Assembly (NCBI RefSeq): GCF_036227105.1
Contig: NZ_CP109434.1
Span: 6,048,501 to 6,112,500, forward strand
Length of the DNA stretch: 64,000 nt
Source of the DNA: Amycolatopsis sp. NBC_01488
Lineage (GTDB): Bacteria; Actinomycetota; Actinomycetes; Mycobacteriales; Pseudonocardiaceae
Direction of reading: 5' to 3'
Shown: positions 40,236 through 48,829 of the stretch, one piece after another
Numbering within the stretch: the stretch's first letter is position 1
Layout: every line of letters starts with the position of its first letter
Translations under genes and position numbers: made by a program
Notes under the pieces: generated by a model
What the model was told of the DNA's origin: nothing
Databases searched by the model: none
Seen by the model: the letters and a program-made list of their open reading frames with translations, nothing else

Positions 40236-43200
40236 TGCTGCTCACCCTTTGTACTGTTGCTGCGGCGGCCGCGCCGAGGCGCGGCGGGCCGCCATGCGGT
40301 CAGGTCCTGCGTCGTCAGCTGGTGCTTGGTCAGCTGCTCGTCGAGGAACGCTTGGTACTCCTCGGCCGGGACGCCGCCCCACTCGGCGTCGTAGTCACCG
40401 TGCCACTGCTTGACCCACGGCATCACCTCGGCCAGCCCGGCCAGCAACGATGTGAGCCGTTCGGGGCCCCACCCTGCTTCGAGGGTGCGGTCGTTGATCA
40501 CGTTGACCAGTGCCTGCGCCTGGTCCTTGTGGTCCCACCCGGCCCAACCGAGCAGCAGGGTCGGGTCGGCGTCCGGGCTGGCATCGGGGTACGAGATGAA
40601 GCGTTCCTTGGGCACGTCGAGCTTGCCGCGGTGGGACCAGTAGCTGATCTTGCGGAAGTCTGCGGAGGTGTACTTGGGTGGCACCGGGATGTCGAGGCGC
40701 TGGCCGGTGCGGTCTTCCTTGCGTTGCTGCTCCCAGACTTGCTCCCACTGCGCGCGTTTGCGCAGACCGGCGTCCTTGTAGCGTAGGGCCGCCAGGAACG
40801 GCACGTGCTCTTCGGCGATTATCCGCTCCAGGACCTGTGCCAGGGTGAAATCGCGCTTGCCCAGGTGGTCGTTGGCGTAGAGCTGGGCTACCGAGTGCAT
40901 GTCGGTGTCGTCCCGGAAAGCGTCGGCGAGCTGGCTGACCGTCAGCACCCGCGGCTGCTCGAACCCGTCGCGGAGGCCGTACCACAGATCACGTCGCTCG
41001 CAGCGGTCTAGCAGCCAGGTCTCGAGCGCCTCGGCTTCCTTCTTCTCCCACGGCTGCGTTGACCACCGTCGCTTGCACTCCGGTCGCTCGATCAGCGCGA
41101 TGTCCCGGCGTTGCTCGATGATCTCAATCCGCGCCTGCACAATCTCGCGGTACCACTCCGGCCAGTGCGCTGGAACTTCGGTGACCGGGGTTGAGCCGTG
41201 GCGTTCGAACCAGGCGGTTTCGATCTCGCCCGCGGCGGCCTGGCGTGCCAACACGATCTCGAAGGCTCGCTCACCGAGACGAACCTCCGGCACGCTCCCA
41301 TGGTCATCCGCGGTGACACGCGTGAGGCTATTAGCGTTAAGGAGTCCGTACAGGCCATAGGTGTGCCAGTCGAGCTCTTCCTGCAGCGCGATCATACGGC
41401 TTCGAACGTGCTCATGCTCGGCTCGGGTCGCATCGAGCCGCTCACGTGAGGGACCCTCGGTGCCACAGAGTGCGCCCGGTTCGAGCGCCGCGAGCTGCTG
41501 CGCGAGCGAATCCAACGCCCGTCCGACCTCGAGCGGCAGCTCAGGGGGAAGCGGGAACTCCTGGAGTTTCGTGCCGGTGAACTCGTAGAACTCTTCCCAC
41601 TCGTCACCCCGATACCCCTCGTTTACGCCGCCGTTCCCTTTGCCGTGGCTCACCTGCTTGAGCCAGAAGCATGCCGTCGACGAGTTCAGTACGCCCAGCA
41701 GCGCCAGGTGATCGTCCTCGCTAGCCCCCTCTGGCAACTTGATCACCGGCGCGGACTGCTTGAAGACCTTCCCGCCCCGATCCAGCACGAAGTGGTTATG
41801 CGTCGCCACAAACGCGAACGCAATCGACAGCGATGATTGAAGTTTCTCTCGATATAGCTCGCCGTACTCGTACCAGCAGAGTGATGGAATGTCTTCAATG
41901 AGAGTGCCGAATCGCTTCCTGCGTTGAAGAACCCTCCTATTCGGCCACATAAATCGGTGATAGTTGGGGATATCTGCCGGCTGCCTGACTTTTAAGTCAT
42001 TGGCATACGGCCATACACTGATCACGCTGGCCGGATCGTCGTAGTCGCGCACAACATCACCGGTTACCATCGGTAGAGCGGCCTCCACGGATAGGCGACT
42101 CACGGTCGCTTGGCTATCAACAAAGAAGGCATCGTCTTCTGCGGTGATGGCCACGAAGCCACATAGCGACATTCGAGCCCCAAGTAGCTGGGCAGAGGCT
42201 GCAGTCACCAGCTGAAGCAGTTCGCCAGATCCACCGCCGCTCACTGACCAAGGGTAGGATGCAAAGCGCGAACGCTCCGCATCCTCGACCGACAGCCACT
42301 CCGACTCGCTGCCCGGCTTGTCGACCTGGTCGACGATCGCCGTCCAGACCAGTCCCTTCGCCGGAAAATCCGGCTGGGTGGGTTCACCGCGCACACCGAG
42401 CACCGCGCGGATCAGGTCGTTCTCTCGTCCGATGTGGTTCCGTCCGATGAGGATGACGGTCGGTGTCCCATGGCCGGGGATGTAGGCGCCGGATGTGTCG
42501 ATCACGTGAGAAAGTGAGACACGCTGCGCGAAGAAGTCCTCGATCAGTTTCTTGCCGAACTCGCGCTTCATGAACGAGTTCGCGGTAATCTGCCCGACGA
42601 AACCGGCACGGCGGTCCGAGCCGCCCGTTCGGATCGCCAAGTCAAACAGTCGCTGCGCGAACGGCACGGACAGCGCGTACTTGCCCGAGCAGACCTTGTC
42701 GTAGACCTTGCGGTAGTTCTCGTTCTCCTGCTTGTCCTTGACGGTGATGTACGGCGGGTTACCGACCACCGCGTGGTATGAGTTCACCCCGAGCAGGTCG
42801 CACGAACTGACAAACTCGTTGACGTCCTCGGTTCGATATGTGTGCCGTTCGTCGGCGGCGAACAGACCCAGTTCGATCTGTTCCCAGTTCACGCCGCGCC
42901 CGTGCATCAGTGAGTCACCGATCGCGACGTTGATCGGGAACGTCGGAGCGGCCGCCAGACGCTTCTCGCCGGCCGCGCGCAGCGCCGCGACCAGCAGCCG
43001 GAACCGGGCGATGGACACCGCGAACGGGTTCTTGTCGCAGCCGTGCACCGACTCAAGTGAGCGGCGGATGAGCGCCCAGTCGTCGGTGCCGGATTCGGCG
43101 TCGCGCCACTTGGTGAGCAGGCGGTGGAAGATACCGAGCAGGAAGTGTCCGGAGCCGCAGGCCGGATCGATGGTGCGCAGCCCCTTGAGACCGAACTCCT

Positions 43201-43906
43201 CGACGGCGGGCTCCAGCGTCAGGTCGAGGATGAACTCCTCCACGAACACCGGGGTCTGGAGCAGCGCGTAGGTCTTGCGGGCGTGCTCGGAGAGATCCTG
43301 GTAGAGATCACCGAGGAACCGGGTGTCCCACTCGGGATCGCTGAAGTCGTACCGGATCTCGCCCTCATCGTCGCGCCGCCGCCAGAACTGCAGCAGCGCC
43401 GTCGCCGCATCGAACGACGGCGTGATCTCCCACAGGGCGTTGTGCCGCTTGTCGAACAGCCCGGCGGCCGTGGGGTGCGTCTCGGCGAGGTGGGTAAACC
43501 CCGCGATCAGCCAGTCGCGGTCGTTGCGCTGCGGGAACTCGCGGAAGTACGTCTCGTGCCGTTCCTCGGCGTCAGCCAGCCGCTCGCCCGGCCCGGCGAT
43601 GAAGGGCCACTCGATGAGTCCGTTGTCTTCGCAGAACCGCACGAACACCGTGCCGAGCACCCACGCCGCGGCGGCCTGGGTCACCCGGTCGTCGCGCCAC
43701 GACTCGTAGGTCGCAGCGGTGCGCTTCTTCTCGCGGGCGTCGTCGTACTCCGCGCGCAACGCGGTGGCGAACTCGGGCACCTCGTCGCTGCGTTGCCGGA
43801 GGTCGTCCTCCAGGATCAGCACCTGCCGCTGCAGGTCCTTCACCAGCTGCTTGTCGTCCACCGCGCGTGCTGCCGTCGTCACCATCAGTCCTTGTTCTTC
43901 ACTCAC
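40232..43906 (-). CDS. pglX: BREX type 2 adenine-specific DNA methyltransferase PglX
   Basis: 1224 residues. The N6-adenine methyltransferase motifs are TIDPACGSGHFLLGIFHRLL (motif I, about 249) and VVGNPPYITVKDK (motif IV NPPY, about 384). In Pgl, PglX modifies DNA at a specific site and marks phage or self DNA. The target recognition region (about residues 550-770; positions 41600-42260) has clearly lower G+C than the flanks: I count 58 G/C in 120 bases at 41881-42000. That suggests an exchanged specificity domain. I see no long G tract of the kind that makes Pgl phase variable. Starts with GTG 43906 inside the pglW stop (GTGA); an in-frame ATG seven codons later is an alternative. Confidence 0.9.
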   Translation of the reverse strand: MSEEQGLMVTTAARAVDDKQLVKDLQRQVLILEDDLRQRSDEVPEFATALRAEYDDAREKKRTAATYESWRDDRVTQAAAAWVLGTVFVRFCEDNGLIEWPFIAGPGERLADAEERHETYFREFPQRNDRDWLIAGFTHLAETHPTAAGLFDKRHNALWEITPSFDAATALLQFWRRRDDEGEIRYDFSDPEWDTRFLGDLYQDLSEHARKTYALLQTPVFVEEFILDLTLEPAVEEFGLKGLRTIDPACGSGHFLLGIFHRLLTKWRDAESGTDDWALIRRSLESVHGCDKNPFAVSIARFRLLVAALRAAGEKRLAAAPTFPINVAIGDSLMHGRGVNWEQIELGLFAADERHTYRTEDVNEFVSSCDLLGVNSYHAVVGNPPYITVKDKQENENYRKVYDKVCSGKYALSVPFAQRLFDLAIRTGGSDRRAGFVGQITANSFMKREFGKKLIEDFFAQRVSLSHVIDTSGAYIPGHGTPTVILIGRNHIGRENDLIRAVLGVRGEPTQPDFPAKGLVWTAIVDQVDKPGSESEWLSVEDAERSRFASYPWSVSGGGSGELLQLVTAASAQLLGARMSLCGFVAITAEDDAFFVDSQATVSRLSVEAALPMVTGDVVRDYDDPASVISVWPYANDLKVRQPADIPNYHRFMWPNRRVLQRRKRFGTLIEDIPSLCWYEYGELYREKLQSSLSIAFAFVATHNHFVLDRGGKVFKQSAPVIKLPEGASEDDHLALLGVLNSSTACFWLKQVSHGKGNGGVNEGYRGDEWEEFYEFTGTKLQEFPLPPELPLEVGRALDSLAQQLAALEPGALCGTEGPSRERLDATRAEHEHVRSRMIALQEELDWHTYGLYGLLNANSLTRVTADDHGSVPEVRLGERAFEIVLARQAAAGEIETAWFERHGSTPVTEVPAHWPEWYREIVQARIEIIEQRRDIALIERPECKRRWSTQPWEKKEAEALETWLLDRCERRDLWYGLRDGFEQPRVLTVSQLADAFRDDTDMHSVAQLYANDHLGKRDFTLAQVLERIIAEEHVPFLAALRYKDAGLRKRAQWEQVWEQQRKEDRTGQRLDIPVPPKYTSADFRKISYWSHRGKLDVPKERFISYPDASPDADPTLLLGWAGWDHKDQAQALVNVINDRTLEAGWGPERLTSLLAGLAEVMPWVKQWHGDYDAEWGGVPAEEYQAFLDEQLTKHQLTTQDLTAWRPAAPRRGRRSNSTKGEQQ

Positions 43907-46900
43907 GCCGCGCCATCCGCAGCTGTGCGCACTTCGTCGAGGAACGCGCGGTCGAGCACCACGCGTTCGCTGTCAGTCAGCACCTCGACGATCTTGCCGT
44001 CCAACTGGGGAGTGTCGAGCGCTGACTCCGCCGGACACAGCAGCCACAGGCCATGTGGCGCGTCGTCGGGCCTGCGGGCCGCGTTCTGCAGCCCGGTCAG
44101 CAGGGCGTGGCCGCCCTCGTCGAAGTAGCGGGCCAGCAGGCTCGCATGGTGCAGGAACAGCACCGTCTTGCCCTCCCGCGCCAACGCGTCGAGCCCGTCG
44201 TGCACCCGCTCCCAGCTCGTCCGCACGTACGACGCCAGCCCCGGTGACATGACACCGGTCTCGCCGAACCGGACGTCCAGTTTGCCCACCTTGGCCCAGT
44301 CCTGCCCCCGCTCATCGATCAGCCCCCGGAATGCCGACAAGAACTCCCGATCGATGTCCACCGGCCGCACCGGGTAGCGGGCCGCGATGCCCTCCGCCGT
44401 GCCGGGCAGGTGTACCCCGCGCAGCGTAAGGGCGAGGAACCCGCCGCGCTCGACCGCCTTGCTGAGCTTCGTCGTCAGCACCTCGCGCGGATCGCCGCCC
44501 GCTGCACGCCACTGGCCGTGCCCGCTGAGCGCGGTCGACGACGAGGTGGCGAAGCGTGACAGCTCGGGCGCAGGCGGTCGGAATGTCTTGGACGCCGTGT
44601 CGTACTCCAGGGGGAACCCCGCGGCGTGCAGGGCGTCCTCAAGCTGAACGTGGGTGAGCCGCTCGGCCACGATAAGGGCGGGGAACCGGGCCTGGACCTT
44701 CGCGATCAGCTCGGGCTGGGTGATGCCGCGGTCGCGGTGCACCCCGGCCGCCGCCTGCGAGATCCGCAGCGCGCGGACCAGGTCGAGCTCACGTGGGTAG
44801 AGCTCCAGCCGGGGCGACGCCGCCGCCTGTTCCGACATCACCGAGGCCAGCTCGACAAGCCGGGTGTCGGCGAGCGGCGTTAGGCCCTCCGGCGGGGGCA
44901 CGGCGCGCAGTTCCCGCACCACGACTCCCCGGCCGGGCAGCGGCTCTGTGCGCACCAGCTCGTCGGCCCGCACCCCGAGGGCGAGGGCGTAGTCGGCCAT
45001 CTCCGGGGCGCTCGGGTCCTGCGAACCGGGCAGCGACTCCAGCGCGATGAGCACCCGCTGCCCGCGCCGCAGCACGGCGAGCCGAGGACCGGCGTCGTCG
45101 GCGTCTTCGGTGTGCAAGCCGGCCCAGACCTCGGCCTCGGCCGCCGCCCGCACCACCGCCAGCGCCCGGGCCATCGTGCGCTCGGCGCCGTCATCGCCGG
45201 CGCCGTGTTGGGTGCGCAGCGCGGTGGCCAGCTCCTGGGAGGTGACGACCCGGCCCGCTTCGGCGACCGCGTCGACGAGCTCGTTGCGCACCGCCGCCAG
45301 CCATGGTTCGGCCGCCCACTCCTTCGCCGCGGCGGTGAGGTTCCGCGACACCGATGCCTGGGTGATGCCGAGCCGGGTGGCGATCTCGACCTGCGCCGCC
45401 CACGGTTGCAGTGGCTCGTCCCCGTTGGGCAGCCCGAGAGTCAAGCGGATGACATCGGCCTTGCTCGACCCTCGCCGGGTCTGAGCAGGCATGAGGAGCG
45501 TGGCCATGTCCTCAATGGTCAGCTGGCCTTCACCGCTCGGTCGGGCGGCATCGGACTCTGCCTGGAGCAGCTCCTTGGACCACTGCTTGTGCCGGCGGTT
45601 GAGCTCCTTGCGCACCACAGCGCCCGCACCTCGCGCCTTGGCGATGAGGTGCAACGGCACGTCGAGCAGCTGGGCCACCGTGGTGGCGCCGAACCCCTGC
45701 GCCACCGACACCGCGCGCGGGGTGAGGCCGGCTGCTTCGAGCGGGGTGTCGAGAGTGGCCGCCGCGGCGTGTGCGTCGCGGGTGGCCTCCAGAGACGTGG
45801 CCTCCAGTCCGACCGTGGCCTGGGTGGTGATCGGGGCGGCGGTGTCCGCGGCGACGAACACCGAGCGCCAGAGGTCCTCCATCTGCCGGTAGGTGTCGAA
45901 CCGCTGGTCGACCTCCCGGTGAAAGGCGCGCTGGAAGAACTCGGTGAGGCCGTCTCGCAGGGCGGGGTCGAACAGGTCGGAGGCGATCGTCGGCGTCTGG
46001 TCGGTGGTGGTGCGGGGGTCGGTCATGCCGTCGCCCCACACCGGTCGCTGCCCGGAGGCCATCTCGTGCAGGGTCACCGCCGCCGCGTAGCGCTCGGCGT
46101 GCTCGTCGAAGACCGGCCGGCGGGCCGAGCCGAGGAACGGGTCAAGGTACCCGCGGGTGCCCGCGCTGATGTCACGGTCGGAGGCGTCGGCCAGTGAGAA
46201 GTCGAACAGCATCAGCTGGGTGGAGCGGTCGGCCCGCCGGTACACCCCGAAGTTGTCGGGCTTGAGGTCACGATGGCGGACACCCTTGCCCGCGAGGTGG
46301 TCGAGCGCCGTGAACAGGTCTTTGCCGTAGCGCTCCAGCTGGTGGTAGGTGAGCTTGCCCTCGGCACGCAGCACCGCACCGAGTGTGGAACCGGCGACGT
46401 CCTCGCCGCCGGCGAACTCGAGGTCGAGCACGGTGCGCCCGGCGAGCTCGCGCGGCCCGTCGAGCAGTTGGACGATCATGCCGCCACCGACCTGCTCCAG
46501 CGCGCGGGCCTCGGCCCGCAATCGGGCGGCCTTGTCGCCGTCCAGCGCGATCTTGAGGACTCGCCGCTTGCTGTGCGGCTTGCCGTCCTCGTCCTCCTCG
46601 GCGCGGCTGACGAGCAGGGCCCGCGCCGTCGCGCCGGTGCCGAGGATGCGTTCGACCACCCAGTCGCCGTCGACGGCTTGGCCGGGGGACGCGGTGAGCG
46701 GGTCGACCTGCGGGGCGGTCTCGTCGGCCGGGAGAACGTCACGTTCGACGGCGTCGAGGCGCGTGAGGAACGCGTCGGCCGAGTCCAGCCGGTCCGCGAT
46801 GTCGGCGCGGGTCGCGTCGAAGATCAAGGAATCCAAGGCGTCGGACACACCGTCGGAGACGGCGTAGGGATGCAGTCCCTTGTCGGTGGCCAGGCGCTCG

Positions 46901-48258
46901 ATCAGCCCGCTGCGCTGGGCGGCTGGGGGCTGCCCGGTGGTGATGAGGTAGGCGATCGCGCCGAGGCCGAACACATCGAGGTCGACCGGGTCGGCGAAAG
47001 GAGCGTCGAACTCCGGCGCCAGGTACACCTCGGCGGCGTTGGAGACGTGCTCGCCGGGCAGCGAGGTGTTGCCGATGGAAGAGAAGCCGGTGGTGTCGAA
47101 GTCACGAGCCGCGGCCTGCCAGTCGATGATCCGCATGACCGGCTGGGCGCCATCCTCCTTCGCCGACACGTACACCGAACGGGCGGCCAGCGCGCGGTGG
47201 TAGAGAGATCGGCTGTGCGCGTAGCGGACGGCCTCGGCGAGCTGACGGACCATGTCGAGGCGAACCTCGGCGCTGAGACCCTCGCCGTGCACGGCGAGGT
47301 AGGAGTCCAGCCGCAGGTCACTGGCTCGATGGCGGAAGAGGATCGCCGGGCCCGCCTGGTGCTCGCGGATCTGCACGGCCTGGGCGATGCCGCGGTGGGT
47401 GATGCCCTGCAAGACCTGGTACTCGCGGCGCGCCGCGCGTTCGACCGACTGCCGCCGCTCGTCAGTCGCCTGCTGAGCGGTGAGGTAGAGCCGCACCCGT
47501 CCCTCTTCGCGGACGATCCCCGTCCGTTCGGCAAGGCGGTCCTCCCACGTGGGACCCGCGTCGAGCAGATCCGAGCTGAGGGTCCAGTCGTCGCCGAAGC
47601 GCAGGTGCGCGGTGGATGCGCGGATCCCGATCTTCTCCATAAGCTCGCGCAGAACATGCTGGGAGAACTCCGGCGTGATCCGTTGCCGCTCCTGTTGCGG
47701 CGGGCGGGACAGCAGGTCGCGCCACAGCCACGGCAACCCCTCGGAAGCGTCGTCGCGGCCGTACACGCGGGTGCTCTGGACCTCGTCGAGTCCGGACCGC
47801 AAGCTCGGCGCGGACAGGAATACGGCCGGCTCGATGCGGGGGAGCCGCTGGCTGATGTGCAGTTGCTTGGCTGCCCACTCCAGCCTGCTCTTGAGTTCCT
47901 TGCACTTCAGGTCGGTGAAGTGCAAGGGGTTACGCAGGGTCAACACCCGATTGGAGTCATCCTGGAAAAACCTCCAGGTGTCTCCGTTGTTCACCACCCG
48001 CCCGGGGTGCCCCTTGAGTTCGAGCAGGTAGAGGCCACCCGGGACGGCGATGAGCAGGTCGCACTCGTTGATGCGCCCGGACGCGGCCGTGAATGAGAAG
48101 GTCGCCCAGGCGCGATACGGCTCGGCCTTCGGCATGAGCCTGCGTACGTGATCGAGGCCGTCCTGCTCCCACGGGTACGGCGACGTCCGCTCCTGGAACC
48201 AGCGCTGTGCTTGGGGTGGAGGTGCAGGTTTGGGTACCGATGGTCCACCGCCCGACAA
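43903..48258 (-). CDS. pglW: BREX type 2 Ser/Thr protein kinase PglW with NERD domain and a second, degenerate kinase domain
   Basis: 1451 residues, starting with TTG at 48258 after GGGGAGG (a TTG start decided by this ribosome site). The N-terminus holds a NERD nuclease-related domain (CDLLIAVPGGLYLLELKGHP, about residues 65-90). A first kinase-like domain (about 270-500) has SLYHRALAARSVYV and IIDWQAA in place of HRD and DFG, so it is probably a pseudokinase. The second (about 520-790) has RHRDLKPDNFGVY (about 659) and LFDFSLAD and should be active. The C-terminal part includes HTH-like GITQASVSRNLTAAAKEW (about 969). First gene of the operon; PglW is thought to phosphorylate partners during phage infection. 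Confidence 0.9.
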   Translation of the reverse strand: MSGGGPSVPKPAPPPQAQRWFQERTSPYPWEQDGLDHVRRLMPKAEPYRAWATFSFTAASGRINECDLLIAVPGGLYLLELKGHPGRVVNNGDTWRFFQDDSNRVLTLRNPLHFTDLKCKELKSRLEWAAKQLHISQRLPRIEPAVFLSAPSLRSGLDEVQSTRVYGRDDASEGLPWLWRDLLSRPPQQERQRITPEFSQHVLRELMEKIGIRASTAHLRFGDDWTLSSDLLDAGPTWEDRLAERTGIVREEGRVRLYLTAQQATDERRQSVERAARREYQVLQGITHRGIAQAVQIREHQAGPAILFRHRASDLRLDSYLAVHGEGLSAEVRLDMVRQLAEAVRYAHSRSLYHRALAARSVYVSAKEDGAQPVMRIIDWQAAARDFDTTGFSSIGNTSLPGEHVSNAAEVYLAPEFDAPFADPVDLDVFGLGAIAYLITTGQPPAAQRSGLIERLATDKGLHPYAVSDGVSDALDSLIFDATRADIADRLDSADAFLTRLDAVERDVLPADETAPQVDPLTASPGQAVDGDWVVERILGTGATARALLVSRAEEDEDGKPHSKRRVLKIALDGDKAARLRAEARALEQVGGGMIVQLLDGPRELAGRTVLDLEFAGGEDVAGSTLGAVLRAEGKLTYHQLERYGKDLFTALDHLAGKGVRHRDLKPDNFGVYRRADRSTQLMLFDFSLADASDRDISAGTRGYLDPFLGSARRPVFDEHAERYAAAVTLHEMASGQRPVWGDGMTDPRTTTDQTPTIASDLFDPALRDGLTEFFQRAFHREVDQRFDTYRQMEDLWRSVFVAADTAAPITTQATVGLEATSLEATRDAHAAAATLDTPLEAAGLTPRAVSVAQGFGATTVAQLLDVPLHLIAKARGAGAVVRKELNRRHKQWSKELLQAESDAARPSGEGQLTIEDMATLLMPAQTRRGSSKADVIRLTLGLPNGDEPLQPWAAQVEIATRLGITQASVSRNLTAAAKEWAAEPWLAAVRNELVDAVAEAGRVVTSQELATALRTQHGAGDDGAERTMARALAVVRAAAEAEVWAGLHTEDADDAGPRLAVLRRGQRVLIALESLPGSQDPSAPEMADYALALGVRADELVRTEPLPGRGVVVRELRAVPPPEGLTPLADTRLVELASVMSEQAAASPRLELYPRELDLVRALRISQAAAGVHRDRGITQPELIAKVQARFPALIVAERLTHVQLEDALHAAGFPLEYDTASKTFRPPAPELSRFATSSSTALSGHGQWRAAGGDPREVLTTKLSKAVERGGFLALTLRGVHLPGTAEGIAARYPVRPVDIDREFLSAFRGLIDERGQDWAKVGKLDVRFGETGVMSPGLASYVRTSWERVHDGLDALAREGKTVLFLHHASLLARYFDEGGHALLTGLQNAARRPDDAPHGLWLLCPAESALDTPQLDGKIVEVLTDSERVVLDRAFLDEVRTAADGAA

Positions 48259-48829
48259 CGCTGCCTCCCCTTCTCGGCCGACCAGCTACTCGACTGACGA
48301 TCCTAGTTGCGTACGCCCAGGCGGACGTCGAGTCCTAGAGCGCTCAGCCACCGATGGTCCACTCGATACCAAGTCGAGGTCACGCTGCGTTACGTTACAC
48401 CTTCACCAAGGTCGTAGCCGGGTAGTTACGGGACGGTCAGGTGATCGTGTTCGCAACGGGACTCATCCCCGACTGCCAGCAGACAGCGCATGCCCTCCCA
48501 GGAGGTCATGCGCCCAGGGCTCCGCAGGTCCGGTCACGGGCATTCCGTGATCGAGCCGGGCCTTCCCAGTCGTGGAAGTCTGCGGCCGGTGTAGCCGCAG
48601 CGTCGAAGGGATCGCAGCTGCTACCGCGCCGGCGTCCAGCCTGGCGCTGGGTCCGGTCCAACGACGTCAGGCGCAGCTCACGCAAATGTCTACTTCCAGG
48701 TACTTCGCTAACTGCTCCACGGACCGCGTGCCGCTCCGAGGCCGCTATGTCTGTTCGGGGCCGTCGCAGAGGCAAGAACGTGTAATGTCGCTCGCGGCGC
48801 AGCCACTGCCTTGAGTGATCCGGGGGGAC
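48259..48829. other. Divergent control region between pglW and the helicase gene
   Basis: About 570 bp without a convincing gene. It must carry the promoters for the BREX operon (leftward) and the helicase (rightward). Visible are a direct repeat CGTTACGTTACA near 48389-48400 and a possible rightward -10 TGTAATGT near 48780. Composition is less G/C-rich than the flanking coding regions. No protein family is recognised in any frame. Confidence 0.4.

Noticed and set aside
40232..43906. Phase-variable homopolymer tract in pglX
   Set aside because: Known for Streptomyces coelicolor Pgl, but I see no G or C run of notable length here.
30330..48258. DISARM or Zorya as alternative system names for the defence locus
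   Set aside because: No PLD (DrmC), DUF1998 (DrmB) or ZorA/B-type proteins; the PglW-X-Y-Z set with BrxD and BrxHI is diagnostic of BREX type 2.
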